Shown here: in pieces, positions 55,575 to 64,000 of the stretch
Position numbering within the stretch: the stretch's first letter is position 1
How the letters are laid out: each line of letters starts with the position of its first letter
From: Massilia sp. ZL223
Lineage (GTDB): Bacteria > Pseudomonadota > Gammaproteobacteria > Burkholderiales > Burkholderiaceae_D
Direction of reading: 5' to 3'
NCBI RefSeq assembly: GCF_018119395.1
Contig: NZ_JAGPWD010000008.1
Location: 1 to 64,000, forward strand
DNA: 64,000 nucleotides
Notes under the pieces: model-generated
Databases searched by the model: none
Seen by the model: only the letters and a program-made list of their open reading frames with translations
Told to the model about the DNA's origin: nothing
Translations under genes and position numbers: made by a program

Positions 55575-56339
55575 CTAGTCTTTCGAAGGCGCGTGCTTGA
55601 GGATCTGGCGTGCGATGCCGCGCAGGATGTTGACTTCCTCGGTCTCGAGCTGGGTGCGCGCGAACAGGCGCTTCAGGCGCGGCATCAGCTTCCCGGGGTT
55701 GTCGGGCCTGAGGAAGTCGATCGCCACCAGCGCTTCCTCCAGGTGCGTGTACATGCCTTCGATCTGGGTGACGCTGGCGGCGTCGCCATGGAAGCCCACG
55801 CCGCGCAGGTCGACGCCGTCGCCGGTCGCGGCAAGGCGCGCCTCGTAGGCCAGCACCTGGGCCGCCTGCGACAGGTTCAGCGACGAGTAATCGGGATTGG
55901 CCGGGATGTTGATCAGGACGTTGCACTGCTCGACGATGTGGTTCGGCAGGCCGACCCGCTCGTTGCCGAGCACCACGGCTGGACGCAGTTCCGCCTGCCC
56001 GGCCGCGTGGCTGGAGAAGGCGCGCGGGGTCCAGACCGGCGGCGAGAATTCGCGCAGGCGCGCCGACACGGCGGCGGCGAAGTTGCAGCCTTCCAGCGCT
56101 TCGCCGATGCTGCCGGCGATGCGGGCATTCTGCAGCAGGTCGCCCGCGCCGCTGGCGAAGGCCACCGCTTCCGCATCGTTCAGGGGATCCTCGCACTTGG
56201 GGGTGACCAGCACCAGGTCGCTGAATCCCATCGTTTTCATGGCCCGGGCGACCGCACCGATATTGCCCGCGCGGCTGGTTTCGACCAGCACAAAGCGCAG
56301 CCGGGTGAAAAGAGAAGTGTCGGGTTGGGTCGAGTTCAT
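55575..56339 (-). CDS. trmJ: tRNA (cytidine/uridine-2'-O-)-methyltransferase TrmJ
   Basis: 254 aa SPOUT-family methyltransferase modifying position 32 of tRNAs. N-terminal RFVLVETSRAGNIGAVARAM, VVLGNERVGLPN and SSLNLSQAAQVLAYE are the three SPOUT motifs forming the SAM-binding knot; a C-terminal helical tail follows. Divergent from suhB across 180 bases, a conserved neighbour pairing in proteobacteria. Confidence 0.93.
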   Translation of the reverse strand: MNSTQPDTSLFTRLRFVLVETSRAGNIGAVARAMKTMGFSDLVLVTPKCEDPLNDAEAVAFASGAGDLLQNARIAGSIGEALEGCNFAAAVSARLREFSPPVWTPRAFSSHAAGQAELRPAVVLGNERVGLPNHIVEQCNVLINIPANPDYSSLNLSQAAQVLAYEARLAATGDGVDLRGVGFHGDAASVTQIEGMYTHLEEALVAIDFLRPDNPGKLMPRLKRLFARTQLETEEVNILRGIARQILKHAPSKD

Positions 56340-56519
56340 TTACAATAGCGCCATCGCGCGGTGTGCGAACGGTTCGAAAGCGGCTTGGGTTGATACCTGA
56401 GGCCCGCGATTGTAACGGGTTCGGCACCGCTTTGCTCTTTAATTCACTCTTATAGCCGACCGTTCACAGCGCCCTGGTGCGTTCGTGGGCCGTTCGCGTT
56501 TTTTCACGGAAAAGCCTCC

Positions 56520-57308
56520 ATGCACCCAATGCTCAACACGGCCATCAAGGCCGCTCGCCGCGCCGCCACCGTCATCAACCGCGCGTCCTTCGATATCGAC
56601 CGCATCACCGTCTCTGAAAAGCAACACAACGATTTCGTCACCGACGTCGACCAGGCGGCGGAACAGGCGATCGTCGAGACCCTGCTGAAGGCTTATCCGG
56701 ATCACGCGATCCTGGCCGAGGAAAGCGGCGCGTCCGCCAACCTGAACGACGAGAGTGAAAACGTGTGGATCATCGACCCGATCGATGGCACCACCAACTT
56801 CCTGCACGGCTACCCCAACTACTGCATCGCCATCGCCCTGCAACAGCGCGGCGTGATCACCCATTCCCTGGTCTATGACCCGGTCCGCAACGACCTGTTC
56901 ACCGCCAGCAAGGGCGCCGGCGCCTACCTGAACGACAAGCGTATCCGCGTGCGCAGCACCGACCGCATCGCGCGCGCCCTGCTCTCGAGCGGCCACGGCC
57001 CGGATCCGCGCGCGCTGGCCGAATACCTGCGCATGTACGAAGTCGTCGCCTCGCGCAGCCACGGCGTGCGCAGCGGCGGCTCGGCCGCCCTGGAACTGGC
57101 CAACGTGGCCGCCGGCCGCATCGACGGCTACTTCGAAAAGGGCCTGAAAGTCTGGGACATCGCCGCCGGTGCGCTGCTGGTGACCGAGGCGGGCGGCATC
57201 GTCGGCGAGTTCAACGGCGAGTCGGACTACCTGCACAAGGGTGACGTGATCGCCGCCGGCCCGAAGGTATTCGGGGGCCTGATCCCGCTGTTGTCGCCTT
57301 TCGCGTAA
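56520..57308 (+). CDS. suhB: Inositol-1-monophosphatase SuhB
   Basis: 262 aa. Metal-binding motifs in order: EESGAS near residue 67, DPIDGTTNFLHGYPNY near 83 and KVWDIAAGALLVTEAGG near 210. Besides hydrolysing inositol phosphate, the family member in E. coli acts in rRNA antitermination. GGAAAA lies close to the ATG. Normal length, nothing unusual. Confidence 0.94.
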   Translation: MHPMLNTAIKAARRAATVINRASFDIDRITVSEKQHNDFVTDVDQAAEQAIVETLLKAYPDHAILAEESGASANLNDESENVWIIDPIDGTTNFLHGYPNYCIAIALQQRGVITHSLVYDPVRNDLFTASKGAGAYLNDKRIRVRSTDRIARALLSSGHGPDPRALAEYLRMYEVVASRSHGVRSGGSAALELANVAAGRIDGYFEKGLKVWDIAAGALLVTEAGGIVGEFNGESDYLHKGDVIAAGPKVFGGLIPLLSPFA

Positions 57309-57400
57309 AATACCCTCCGTGCTTCCGGGACGGAGGACGGCCACAAGCCACCCTGTCCCGCGTCAACGGCTGGAAAGTGCCCGTTAGTTTTGCACAAAAC

Positions 57401-57429
57401 TTTCCATAGTGAAACATTCTCACTATAAT
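57401..57429 (+). promoter_or_regulatory. Candidate promoter of the DEAD-box helicase gene
   Basis: TTTCCA (57401-57406), 17-base spacer, TATAAT (57424-57429). It predicts a 5' untranslated leader of about 135 bases before the ATG at 57571, the type of long leader often seen on cold-regulated helicase genes. Confidence 0.65.
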
Positions 57430-57570
57430 CCCGGCTAGCCGCACTGCGCACTTCGCGACATGCGGCAGCGTCCGGGCGGGATGCGGCTCGGCCGCCCGCC
57501 TGCACTATCCGATCCGAGTTCCCTGGACTGGCGCCTTTCATGGCGACGGGCCACTCTTTACTGAGAATTT

Positions 57571-58917
57571 ATGTCTTTTTCTACACTTGGTCTGTCTGAC
57601 GTCATCGTGCGCGCCGTTACTGAACAGGGTTACTCCGCCCCGACGCCGATCCAGGCCCAGGCCATTCCTGCTGTCCTGAACGGCGGCGACCTGCTGGCCG
57701 GCGCCCAGACCGGCACCGGCAAGACCGCCGGCTTCACCCTGCCGATCCTGCATCGCCTGTCGACCGACAAGACCGGCGCCGCCTTGCGCAACAAGACCGC
57801 TCCGCGCACCATCCGCGCCCTGGTGCTGACCCCGACCCGCGAACTCGCGGCCCAGGTCGAGGAAAGCGTGCGCGTGTACGGCAAGTACACCAACCTGAAT
57901 TCCGCCGTGATCTTCGGCGGCGTCGGCATCAATCCGCAGATCAAGCTGCTCAAGCATGGCGTGGACATCCTGGTGGCGACGCCGGGCCGCCTGCTCGACC
58001 ACGCGGGCCAGGGCACCGTCGACCTGAGCAAGATCGAGATCCTGATCCTGGACGAAGCCGACCGCATGCTGGACATGGGCTTCATCCACGACATCCGCAA
58101 GGTGCTGGCCCTGCTGCCGCCGAAGCGCCAGAACCTGCTGTTCTCGGCTACTTTCTCGGACGATATCAAGGCCCTGGCCGACCGTCTGCTGAACAACCCT
58201 GCGTCGATCGAAGTGGCGCGCCGCAACTCGACCGTGGAAGTGATCGCGCAAAAGATCCACCCGGTCGACCGCGACAAGAAGCACCCGATGCTGTCGCACC
58301 TGATCAAGTCGAACAACTGGCACCAGGTGCTGGTGTTCACGCGCACCAAGCATGGCGCCAACAAGCTGGTGGAACAGCTGGGCAAGGACGGCATCGGCGC
58401 GATGGCGATCCACGGCAACAAGAGCCAGTCGGCACGCACCAAGGCCTTGTCGGAATTCAAGGACGGCAGCCTGCAGGTGCTGGTGGCGACCGACATCGCG
58501 GCGCGCGGCATCGACATCGACCAGCTGCCGCACGTGGTGAACTACGACCTGCCGAACGTGCCGGAAGACTACGTGCACCGTATCGGCCGTACCGGCCGCG
58601 CGGGCGCGACGGGCGAAGCGGTGTCGCTGGTGTGCGTGGACGAGCACCAGATGCTGAAGGACATCGAAAAGCTCATCAAGCAGACGCTGCCGCGTCACGT
58701 GATTCCTGGCTTCGAGCCGGACCTGAACGCCAAGCCGCAGCCGATCCAGCTGCGCAGCGGCGCCCCGGGCCACCCGAACCGTGGCCGTCCGAACGGCGGC
58801 CGCAGCGGCGGCAACGGCGGCAAGCCGCGCGCCCCGGGCGCACCCGGCGCCTCCGCCGGCGCCAAGCGCAACGGCCCGCGTCCCCCGCAAGCCTCGCGCC
58901 CCGCCCGCGACCGCTAA
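57571..58917 (+). CDS. rhlE: DEAD-box ATP-dependent RNA helicase, RhlE type
   Basis: 448 aa. Q-motif, Walker [31 protein letters not shown] box [16 protein letters not shown], and [10 protein letters not shown] in the second RecA domain; helicase core to about residue 375. The C-terminal tail (about 390-448) is Gly/Arg/Pro-rich ([18 protein letters not shown]), a disordered RNA-binding tail. Unwinds structured RNA in ribosome assembly or decay. A long leader and its own promoter suggest regulation at RNA level. Confidence 0.9.
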   Translation: MSFSTLGLSDVIVRAVTEQGYSAPTPIQAQAIPAVLNGGDLLAGAQTGTGKTAGFTLPILHRLSTDKTGAALRNKTAPRTIRALVLTPTRELAAQVEESVRVYGKYTNLNSAVIFGGVGINPQIKLLKHGVDILVATPGRLLDHAGQGTVDLSKIEILILDEADRMLDMGFIHDIRKVLALLPPKRQNLLFSATFSDDIKALADRLLNNPASIEVARRNSTVEVIAQKIHPVDRDKKHPMLSHLIKSNNWHQVLVFTRTKHGANKLVEQLGKDGIGAMAIHGNKSQSARTKALSEFKDGSLQVLVATDIAARGIDIDQLPHVVNYDLPNVPEDYVHRIGRTGRAGATGEAVSLVCVDEHQMLKDIEKLIKQTLPRHVIPGFEPDLNAKPQPIQLRSGAPGHPNRGRPNGGRSGGNGGKPRAPGAPGASAGAKRNGPRPPQASRPARDR

Positions 58918-58990
58918 GCCCCCCGCCGCCTTGCGCGGCGCCCCTTCGGCCAGCCGATTCAAGGCAGCCGAATGAGGGGCAAGCCCAATT

Positions 58991-59230
58991 AGGGTCAGAG
59001 TCGAATTGTTTGGCAATTCTGAGGAATTTCCCAACAATTCGACTCTGACCCTATTTATTTTTTAGCTCCCCGGAATCAAAAAAGCCCGAAAGCCTTAAGC
59101 TCAGCAATTTAGTTTGTTGGATCAATGGCGCCATGGCGAAACCTTGGCTGCAGGCCAGAAAATTAAATAGGGTCAGAGTCGATTTATTGGGAAATTCCTC
59201 GAAGTTGCCAAACAATTCGACTCTGACCCT
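58991..59230. mobile_element. MITE-like element with 62-bp terminal inverted repeats
   Basis: Two 62-base copies, 58991-59052 and 59169-59230, in opposite orientation and nearly identical (few mismatches). Each copy is itself bounded by AGGGTCAGAGTCGA and its complement, so each can fold as a hairpin. Similarity continues a few bases inward (ATTTA...). The 116 bases between have no open frame. Lies between the helicase and hydroxypyruvate isomerase genes; explains this 362-base gap. No transposase is encoded, so mobilisation in trans is inferred. Confidence 0.78.
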
Positions 59231-59279
59231 GCTTGCGTGCTTGGGTTAGGATAGTGGTCTTTCTTGACTGCTTAGTACC

Positions 59280-60065
59280 ATGCCCCAGTTCGCCGCCAAC
59301 CTGAGTATGTTGTTCACCGAGGCGCCTTTCCTCGAACGCTACGCGCTGGCGCGGGCGGCCGGGTTCGAGGCGGTGGAGTGCATGTTTCCGTATGGCGTAG
59401 AGGCAGACAGCATCGCGCAGAGGCTGGAAAGGCATCGGCTGCAGCTTGTTCTCCATAACTTGCCGGCAGGGGATTGGGCGGCGGGGGAGCGCGGGATGGC
59501 TTGCGATCCGCGGCGCGTCGGGGAATTCCAAGATAGCGTCGGACTCGCCCTGGAGTACGCGATCGAGTTGAAGACGCCTCGCCTGCACTGTCTCGCGGGT
59601 AAGCTGCCGCATGGCGTCGCGGCCGAACGGGCGCACGCCACCTATGTCGAGAATCTGCGCTTCGCCGCCGCCCGGTGCGCCGAACAGGGGATCGAGCTGC
59701 TCATCGAACCCATCAATGATCGCGATGTGCCGGGCTATTTTCTAACTGGCACGCGCCAAGCGGCCGAGGTCATCGCGCAGTGCGCCGCGCCGAACCTTTT
59801 CATGCAGTACGACATCTATCACATGCAGCGCATGGAAGGCGACCTCGCCGCCACCTTGCGCGAACGCTTCGGCCTCATCCGGCATATCCAGCTCGCCGAC
59901 GTCCCCGGCCGCCATCAGCCCGGCACCGGCGAGATCCACTTTCCCTTCCTGTTCCGCCTGCTCGACGAACTCGGCTATGAAGGCTGGGTAGGCTGCGAGT
60001 ATGTGCCCGAGGGCGAGACGCTGGCCTCGCTCGGCTGGCTCGAGGAAGTCCGAAGGGGCCGCTAG
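59280..60065 (+). CDS. hyi: Hydroxypyruvate isomerase
   Basis: 261 aa TIM-barrel of the Hyi/OtnI group, interconverting hydroxypyruvate and tartronate semialdehyde. Seen: FAANLSMLFTEAPFLERYAL at the start, LLIEPINDRDVPGYFL with catalytic Glu, MQYDIYHMQRMEGDL, and GCEYVPEGET with the second catalytic Glu. Related Hyi-like proteins sometimes act on other small hydroxyketones. No glyoxylate-pathway genes (gcl, glxR) are adjacent, so the pathway is unproven here. Confidence 0.87.
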   Translation: MPQFAANLSMLFTEAPFLERYALARAAGFEAVECMFPYGVEADSIAQRLERHRLQLVLHNLPAGDWAAGERGMACDPRRVGEFQDSVGLALEYAIELKTPRLHCLAGKLPHGVAAERAHATYVENLRFAAARCAEQGIELLIEPINDRDVPGYFLTGTRQAAEVIAQCAAPNLFMQYDIYHMQRMEGDLAATLRERFGLIRHIQLADVPGRHQPGTGEIHFPFLFRLLDELGYEGWVGCEYVPEGETLASLGWLEEVRRGR

Positions 60066-60125
60066 ACAAGGTGCTGACAATCCGGCAACATCGGCGCTCA
60101 CTCAACCAGGCAATCAGGAGCCGCC

Positions 60126-60491
60126 ATGATCCAAGGACTGCGTACCGTCATCTACCCCGTCGACAACCTGGCTGAAGCCGCCGCATGGTATGCGCGCGTC
60201 GCCGGCAAGGCGCCCTATTTCGACCAGCCCTTCTACGTCGGCTTCGAGATCGGCGGCTTCGAGCTGGGCCTGATTCCGGACGGCCAGCCCGGCACCAGCG
60301 GCGCGACCGCCTACTGGGGCACCCAGGATGCCGACGCCGAACTCGCCCGCCTCGTCGGGCTCGGCGCCACGGTCGATTCGCCGGTCGCCGATGTCGGCGA
60401 AGGCATCCGCGTGGCGACGGTGCGCGATCCCTTCGGCAACCTGTTCGGCATCATCCAGAACCCGCACTTCGACCCGGCCAAGGTCGCCTGA
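60126..60491 (+). CDS. VOC-superfamily (glyoxalase/bleomycin-resistance-like) protein
   Basis: 121 aa, two beta-alpha-beta-beta-beta units: VIYPVDNLAEAAAWYARVAG at the start and ATVRDPFGNLFGIIQNPHFD at the end, typical of VOC domains. Only one terminal Glu-type metal ligand is obvious. AGGAG precedes the ATG. Could be a lyase, dioxygenase-like or binding protein; function not assignable. Confidence 0.82.
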   Translation: MIQGLRTVIYPVDNLAEAAAWYARVAGKAPYFDQPFYVGFEIGGFELGLIPDGQPGTSGATAYWGTQDADAELARLVGLGATVDSPVADVGEGIRVATVRDPFGNLFGIIQNPHFDPAKVA

Positions 60492-60579
60492 GTTGACGAT
60501 TAGCAAGAACGTGCGCAGCCGGGTTTGAAAGAATGAGGAGGTTCAGGCCGCCATATTGCGCGGCCGGGGAGGACCTTCG

Positions 60580-61431
60580 ATGCTCCAACGCCTTGCTTTG
60601 CGTCTGTTGTTCCTGGCCAGCCTGCTGCTGGCCGGCTGCGCCACCACCGGGCCCGTCAGCCTCCAGGAAGTGCGCGAGTTCGCGGACGCTTCCGCCCGCC
60701 TGGGCGGCTATGCCGAGCTGGCGCGCCGCTACCGCGACACCTACGAACGCGAACAGCCCTACCTGTCGCCGCCGGCCGACAAGCTGGCGCGCGAAAACGA
60801 CGCCAAGCGCCGCGCCGTCTACGAGGACTTCGTCGCCATACAGAAGACGCTGGTGCTCTACATGCAAACCCTCAGTTTGCTGGCGGGCGATGGACGCTAC
60901 GACCTGTCCGATCGTATCGATGACTTGGGCAATGGCCTGAAGGCCAATGCCGACTCCGGCCTCCAGCAGCGCCACATCGCGGCCTATACCGGCCTCACCC
61001 GCCTCCTGACGCGCGTGATCGCCTCCGGCTACCAGAACCGCAGCGTCGAGACCATGGTGCGCGACGGCGACGCCGATGTCCAGGTGCTGCTCGACGCCAT
61101 GATTTCGCTCACGCGGCTGTATTACAAGACCAACGAGAATGAGAAGAAGACCGTACTCGGCATCTTCGACGTCGAGATACCGTTTTCGACGCGCAGCTCC
61201 GACCGCATGCTGGTGACCTTGGCCAAGGTCCACTACCTGAACAAGTCGACCGAGTACAGGCTGATCGACCGCCGCTACGCGCTGGCGCTGCAGGGCCTGA
61301 CCAAGGTGGCGCTCGGCCACCAGAAGATGCGCGAGAACCTGAACCACCTCACGAGCGACGAAGTCCGGCGCCTGCTCGCGAACTACGGCCGCGACCTGCG
61401 GACGATCCGCGAAAACCTGTCCGGAGATTGA
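60580..61431 (+). CDS. Lipoprotein of unknown function
   Basis: 283 aa. Signal peptide with lipobox LLLAGC (Cys at about residue 21), so it is lipid-anchored. The rest is mainly alpha-helical with many charged residues (ELARRYRDTYEREQPYLSPP, VLLDAMISLTRLYYKTNENE). GGGAGGA lies about six bases before the ATG at 60580; an in-frame start 24 bases upstream is less likely. Ten bases separate it from the next gene, so the two are an operon. No domain recognised. Confidence 0.72.
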   Translation: MLQRLALRLLFLASLLLAGCATTGPVSLQEVREFADASARLGGYAELARRYRDTYEREQPYLSPPADKLARENDAKRRAVYEDFVAIQKTLVLYMQTLSLLAGDGRYDLSDRIDDLGNGLKANADSGLQQRHIAAYTGLTRLLTRVIASGYQNRSVETMVRDGDADVQVLLDAMISLTRLYYKTNENEKKTVLGIFDVEIPFSTRSSDRMLVTLAKVHYLNKSTEYRLIDRRYALALQGLTKVALGHQKMRENLNHLTSDEVRRLLANYGRDLRTIRENLSGD

Positions 61432-61441
61432 GAGGCTTACC

Positions 61442-62035
61442 ATGACCAGCAATCCACCCTCTTCCGGCCGGGGAACTGCCGCTTCGCCCGGTCCCGCGAC
61501 ACCTTCCGCAGGAACGTCCGCCACCGCGAAGTCCGCGGCGGAGTCGCCGCCAAGCGGCCCGGCGGCGGCGCGGGCCGGCGGCCTGTCCAGCGTCGACCAG
61601 GTGGCCGAACTCGCCGACCAGCTCTCTTCCTGCGCCGACCAGCTGCACGAGCGCATCATGCGCGAGATCCGCAGCTACCAGGGCGGCCCCGTGCCGGAGA
61701 AAGTCCAGGCGACGATGCGCAAGCTGCTGGACGACGAGATCCTGCTGCGCCAGCGCGCCAACGGACTGTATGCCGACGCCGCGACCGTGATCGTGAAGGG
61801 CTTGGGCAAGCCGCAGAGCCACCTGATGGCGCTGACCGCCGATGCCGCCGAAAAGATCCGCAAGATCGGCCTGATCGGCGAAGTCACCACGCTGGTGGCC
61901 GGCCTGCTGGCCTTCGCGGGGGCGGTCGGCACCGGCCAGCCGGCGCCGATCCTGCTGGCGCTGGACAAGATCGCCAAGCAAATCAGGATCATCGAAGCGA
62001 TTGCGCCGCCGAAACCGCCGACCGCTGCGGCATGA
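61442..62035 (+). CDS. Unknown protein with disordered N-terminus and one hydrophobic segment
   Basis: 197 aa. Residues 1-46 are Ala/Ser/Pro/Gly-rich and probably disordered; 48-125 form amphipathic helices (VAELADQLSSCADQLHERIM); a hydrophobic stretch near 148-165 (TTLVAGLLAFAGAVGTG) could be a membrane helix; the tail is short. No signal peptide. Cotranscribed with the lipoprotein just upstream, suggesting the two act together. Not recognised. Confidence 0.65.
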   Translation: MTSNPPSSGRGTAASPGPATPSAGTSATAKSAAESPPSGPAAARAGGLSSVDQVAELADQLSSCADQLHERIMREIRSYQGGPVPEKVQATMRKLLDDEILLRQRANGLYADAATVIVKGLGKPQSHLMALTADAAEKIRKIGLIGEVTTLVAGLLAFAGAVGTGQPAPILLALDKIAKQIRIIEAIAPPKPPTAAA

Positions 62036-62049
62036 GCGTCGCCGGCCGC

Positions 62050-62076
62050 ATCGCCCGCCCGCGACCGGCGGGCGAT
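62050..62076 (+). terminator. Stable hairpin after the lipoprotein operon
   Basis: Arms ATCGCCCGCC and GGCGGGCGAT with a seven-base loop, 15 bases after the stop. No T tract follows, so it may only stabilise the mRNA end or assist rho. The remaining bases to 62332 show nothing convincing. Confidence 0.4.
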
Positions 62077-62332
62077 CCGCGGCCTCCCCGGGCTGGAGAG
62101 ACAGTGCTTCCGAGCTAGCCGCACACATCACGGGAAACAGTCACGAGACGATAGCGCGCACGCCGGCGAATCGGCTGCTTTCTCCTTCATCCGGAAGCCG
62201 GCAACATCGCATCACATGAAAAAGGCGACGTGCTCCAGGCCAGCGACCGTGAAGCGCATCGCCCCCGATCATGTCGCCTATCGGCTCGCCGGCGTGCGCA
62301 GTACACCCTCGCACGCGCCGGCGCCTGTGCGC

Positions 62333-63076
62333 TCAGCACATATGCTGCCCGCCATTGATCGCGATGTTAGCCCCCGTCATGAAGCCAGCTTGTTCCGACG
62401 CCAGGTAAGCCACCAGCCCGGCGACCTCTTCCGGCGTGCCCAGCCGGCCAACCGGAATCGCAGGCAGGATACGTTCCTTCATCACTTTTTCAGGCACCTC
62501 GCTCACCATCCTGGTCGCCAGATAGCCGGGCGACACCGTGTTGACCGTGATGCCATGGCGCGCGACTTCCAGCGCCAGCGCCTTGGTGAAGCCATGCATG
62601 CCCGCCTTGGCCGCCGCGTAATTGGCCTGGCCGAAGGCGCCCTGCTGGCCATTGACCGAGGAAATGTTGATCACCCTTCCCCAGCTCTGCTCGATCATCG
62701 GCTCGAGCACGTGGCGGGTCATGCTGAATACGCTGTCGAGGTTCGCCCCCATGACGGCATGCCAGTCGTCGACGCCCATCTTGCGCAGGCTGCGGTCGCG
62801 CGTGATGCCGGCATTGTTGACCAGCACGTCGATCCGCTTCGTCTCGGCCAGCACGCGCTGCACCGCCCTGGCGCAGGCGCTGTCGTCGGCGACGTCGGCC
62901 TCGACCACCAGCACGTCCATCCCCTCGTCGCGCTGCGCCGCGAGCCATGCATGGCGCTGGCCATTGGACGGCGAGCAGGTCGCTGCAATGATGAATCCTT
63001 CCTGGTGCAGACGGCGGCATACTGCCGTGCCGAGTCCGCCCAGCCCGCCCGTCACCAAAGCCACTTGTTTGCTCAT
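62333..63076 (-). CDS. phaB: Acetoacetyl-CoA reductase (SDR family)
   Basis: 247 aa short-chain dehydrogenase reducing acetoacetyl-CoA to (R)-3-hydroxybutyryl-CoA for PHB synthesis. NADPH-binding TGGLGGLGTAV, NNAGITRDRSL, active Ser in INISSVNGQQGAFGQ and YAAAKAG Tyr/Lys; GQQGAFGQANYAAAK is typical of PhaB rather than FabG. Start fixed at 63076 by family alignment, preceded by GGGGAAGGAA. No phaA or phaC is adjacent, but phasins occur elsewhere in the window. Confidence 0.9.
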   Translation of the reverse strand: MSKQVALVTGGLGGLGTAVCRRLHQEGFIIAATCSPSNGQRHAWLAAQRDEGMDVLVVEADVADDSACARAVQRVLAETKRIDVLVNNAGITRDRSLRKMGVDDWHAVMGANLDSVFSMTRHVLEPMIEQSWGRVINISSVNGQQGAFGQANYAAAKAGMHGFTKALALEVARHGITVNTVSPGYLATRMVSEVPEKVMKERILPAIPVGRLGTPEEVAGLVAYLASEQAGFMTGANIAINGGQHMC

Positions 63077-63220
63077 GATTCCTTCCCCTTGCATCACACA
63101 CCGCGCTTCATGCGCAGCCCGAACTGGGGAGTGTAGGGAAGCGTTGAGATAGGTCATTTGAGGGCGATCAAACATCGCCCCTAATGGACGGGCGTGCGGC
63201 CCTGACCTGCGGTTCGGCCG

Positions 63221-63778
63221 CTAGGCGATGACGTCGGGCCGGCAGGTGGGATCGAAATCGGCCCAGTCGCCATCGACGATATTGCCCTGCGCGCGCTCGA
63301 TGCGCTGCGCGCCCAGCTGGCGCATGATGTCGACGGCCTTGCTTTCCAGGCCGGTATCGTCGAAGGCGACCGCGACCAGCATGCCGGTCAGGCGCGGCGG
63401 GACTTCGTTCTCGTCGCCGCCTTTCTCGTGCTCCCCGGCCTCTTTCATCTTGCTGAAGCTGAACAGCGAGCCCACGTGGCCGCCGACCAGGCCGCCGACG
63501 ATGGGTCCCAGCGGCCCGGTGACCGGCACCGTGGCTGCGCCGATGGCCGCGCCGACCACGCCGCCGGTGGCGACACCCTTCACCACCCCCTCCGGCGTTT
63601 CCTTGGCGCCGGGCGACAGGATGTTGTCGCCGCCGATCGGGGTGGTGTCGTGCTGGCCGGGCTGGCTGACGTAGAAGCCGCTGACGCGGTCGGCGTCGAA
63701 ACCCGCGTCGACCAGCGCGCGGCGCGCGCGTTCGACGTCTTCCTGAAGCTGTACGTGCCCTGCGATGATGGTGGACAT
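63221..63778 (-). CDS. Glycine-rich general-stress-like protein
   Basis: 185 aa. N-terminal ferredoxin-like half (HVQLQEDVERARRALVDAGF) similar to the start of GsiB/17M-type general stress proteins, a central Gly-rich hydrophobic segment (GVVGAAIGAATVPVTGPLGP, continued GLVGGHVG) like a glycine-zipper membrane motif, then a second half ending RLTGMLVAVAFDDTGLESKA. AGGAGG lies a few bases before the ATG at 63778; an ATG ten codons upstream is rejected. Function unknown. Confidence 0.72.
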   Translation of the reverse strand: MSTIIAGHVQLQEDVERARRALVDAGFDADRVSGFYVSQPGQHDTTPIGGDNILSPGAKETPEGVVKGVATGGVVGAAIGAATVPVTGPLGPIVGGLVGGHVGSLFSFSKMKEAGEHEKGGDENEVPPRLTGMLVAVAFDDTGLESKAVDIMRQLGAQRIERAQGNIVDGDWADFDPTCRPDVIA

Positions 63779-63883
63779 TGCGATTCCTCCTGGATCGTGG
63801 TGGCTCAAGCATGCTCCTGTCGCGCTCGCCGCTCTGTACGCAGACGCACGCTTTGCCCAACTCAGCCAGCGCGCCGGCCGCTC

Positions 63884-64000
63884 TCAGCGCCACATACCGT
63901 AGACCACGCCTTGCGGATCAGGTTCCAGCATGACGGCCACGGGTTCGGGTTGCCATTGACGCGGATCGATCCGGTAATACTTGAGGAACTCTCCGTACAG
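63884..64000 (-). CDS. C-terminal end of a gene running off the right edge
   Basis: The minus strand is open from the window edge for 38 codons to a TGA at 63884-63886, reading LYGEFLKYYRIDPRQWQPEP and ending QGVVYGMWR. The codon use is normal for the genome, and the position ahead of the stress-like gene on the same strand fits a real gene. Too little is present to identify it. Confidence 0.5.
   Translation of the reverse strand: MYGEFLKYYRIDPRQWQPEPVAVMLEPDPQGVVYGMWR

Noticed and set aside
62216..63136. A 306-codon plus-strand frame across phaB
   Set aside because: Mostly antisense to the conserved reductase gene; the unique first part has no ribosome-binding site or recognisable sequence.

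Overview
The window is very GC-rich and gene-dense. The gene content (malonate decarboxylase operon, hemC-hemD-hemX-hemY divergent from ppc, a long RpoD, PHA genes with phasins) points to a betaproteobacterium of the Burkholderiales, most likely Oxalobacteraceae and Massilia-like. The genus is inferred from gene content, not from a marker gene. No tRNA, rRNA, CRISPR array or prophage was recognised.

Layout. 1-7.5 kb (minus): malonate catabolism, mdcR then matC-like carrier-mdcA-mdcC-mdcD-mdcE-mdcG-mdcB, the last running off the left edge. 7.5-17.1 kb: a LysR regulator divergent from a TonB-dependent receptor, followed by an alpha/beta hydrolase and a complete branched-chain-amino-acid-type ABC transporter; together they look like an uptake and hydrolysis unit for an unidentified ligand. 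17.1-25.3 kb: a small exported ORF, ppa, the heme genes hemC-hemD-hemX-hemY and divergent ppc. 25.4-32 kb: a secreted GHL10-type glycoside hydrolase, an outer-membrane protein and rpoD. 32-37 kb: a ProQ-family RNA chaperone, an RNase D-like exonuclease, two cytochromes c, a PilT/PilU-like ATPase and a YdcZ-type transporter. 37-43 kb: a GIN-domain repeat protein, an IS3-family element, a copper chaperone, YaeQ, a CurA-like reductase, a phasin, a KGG stress protein and a YgjP-like metallopeptidase. 43.4-48.9 kb: a four-gene unit of porin, small periplasmic binding protein, GGDEF/EAL protein and diguanylate cyclase. 49-54.8 kb (minus): a LOG-family protein, a continuous phasin-TetR reading frame, a double-receiver protein, and a lipase/GMC oxidoreductase/Tat subunit operon. 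54.9-64 kb: a DUF6058-like protein, trmJ, suhB, an RhlE-type helicase, a MITE-like element, hydroxypyruvate isomerase, a VOC protein, a lipoprotein pair, phaB and a glycine-rich stress-like protein.

Non-coding structure is unusually readable. A 31-bp palindromic unit occurs eight times, as pairs at four intergenic loci. One unit is split by the IS3 element with a 3-bp target duplication, and removing the IS restores exactly 31 bp. A second hairpin family and a 240-bp element with 62-bp inverted ends are also present. The most unusual protein-level feature is the in-frame joining of a PHA-granule phasin domain to a TetR regulator, with a palindromic operator-like site at the junction.
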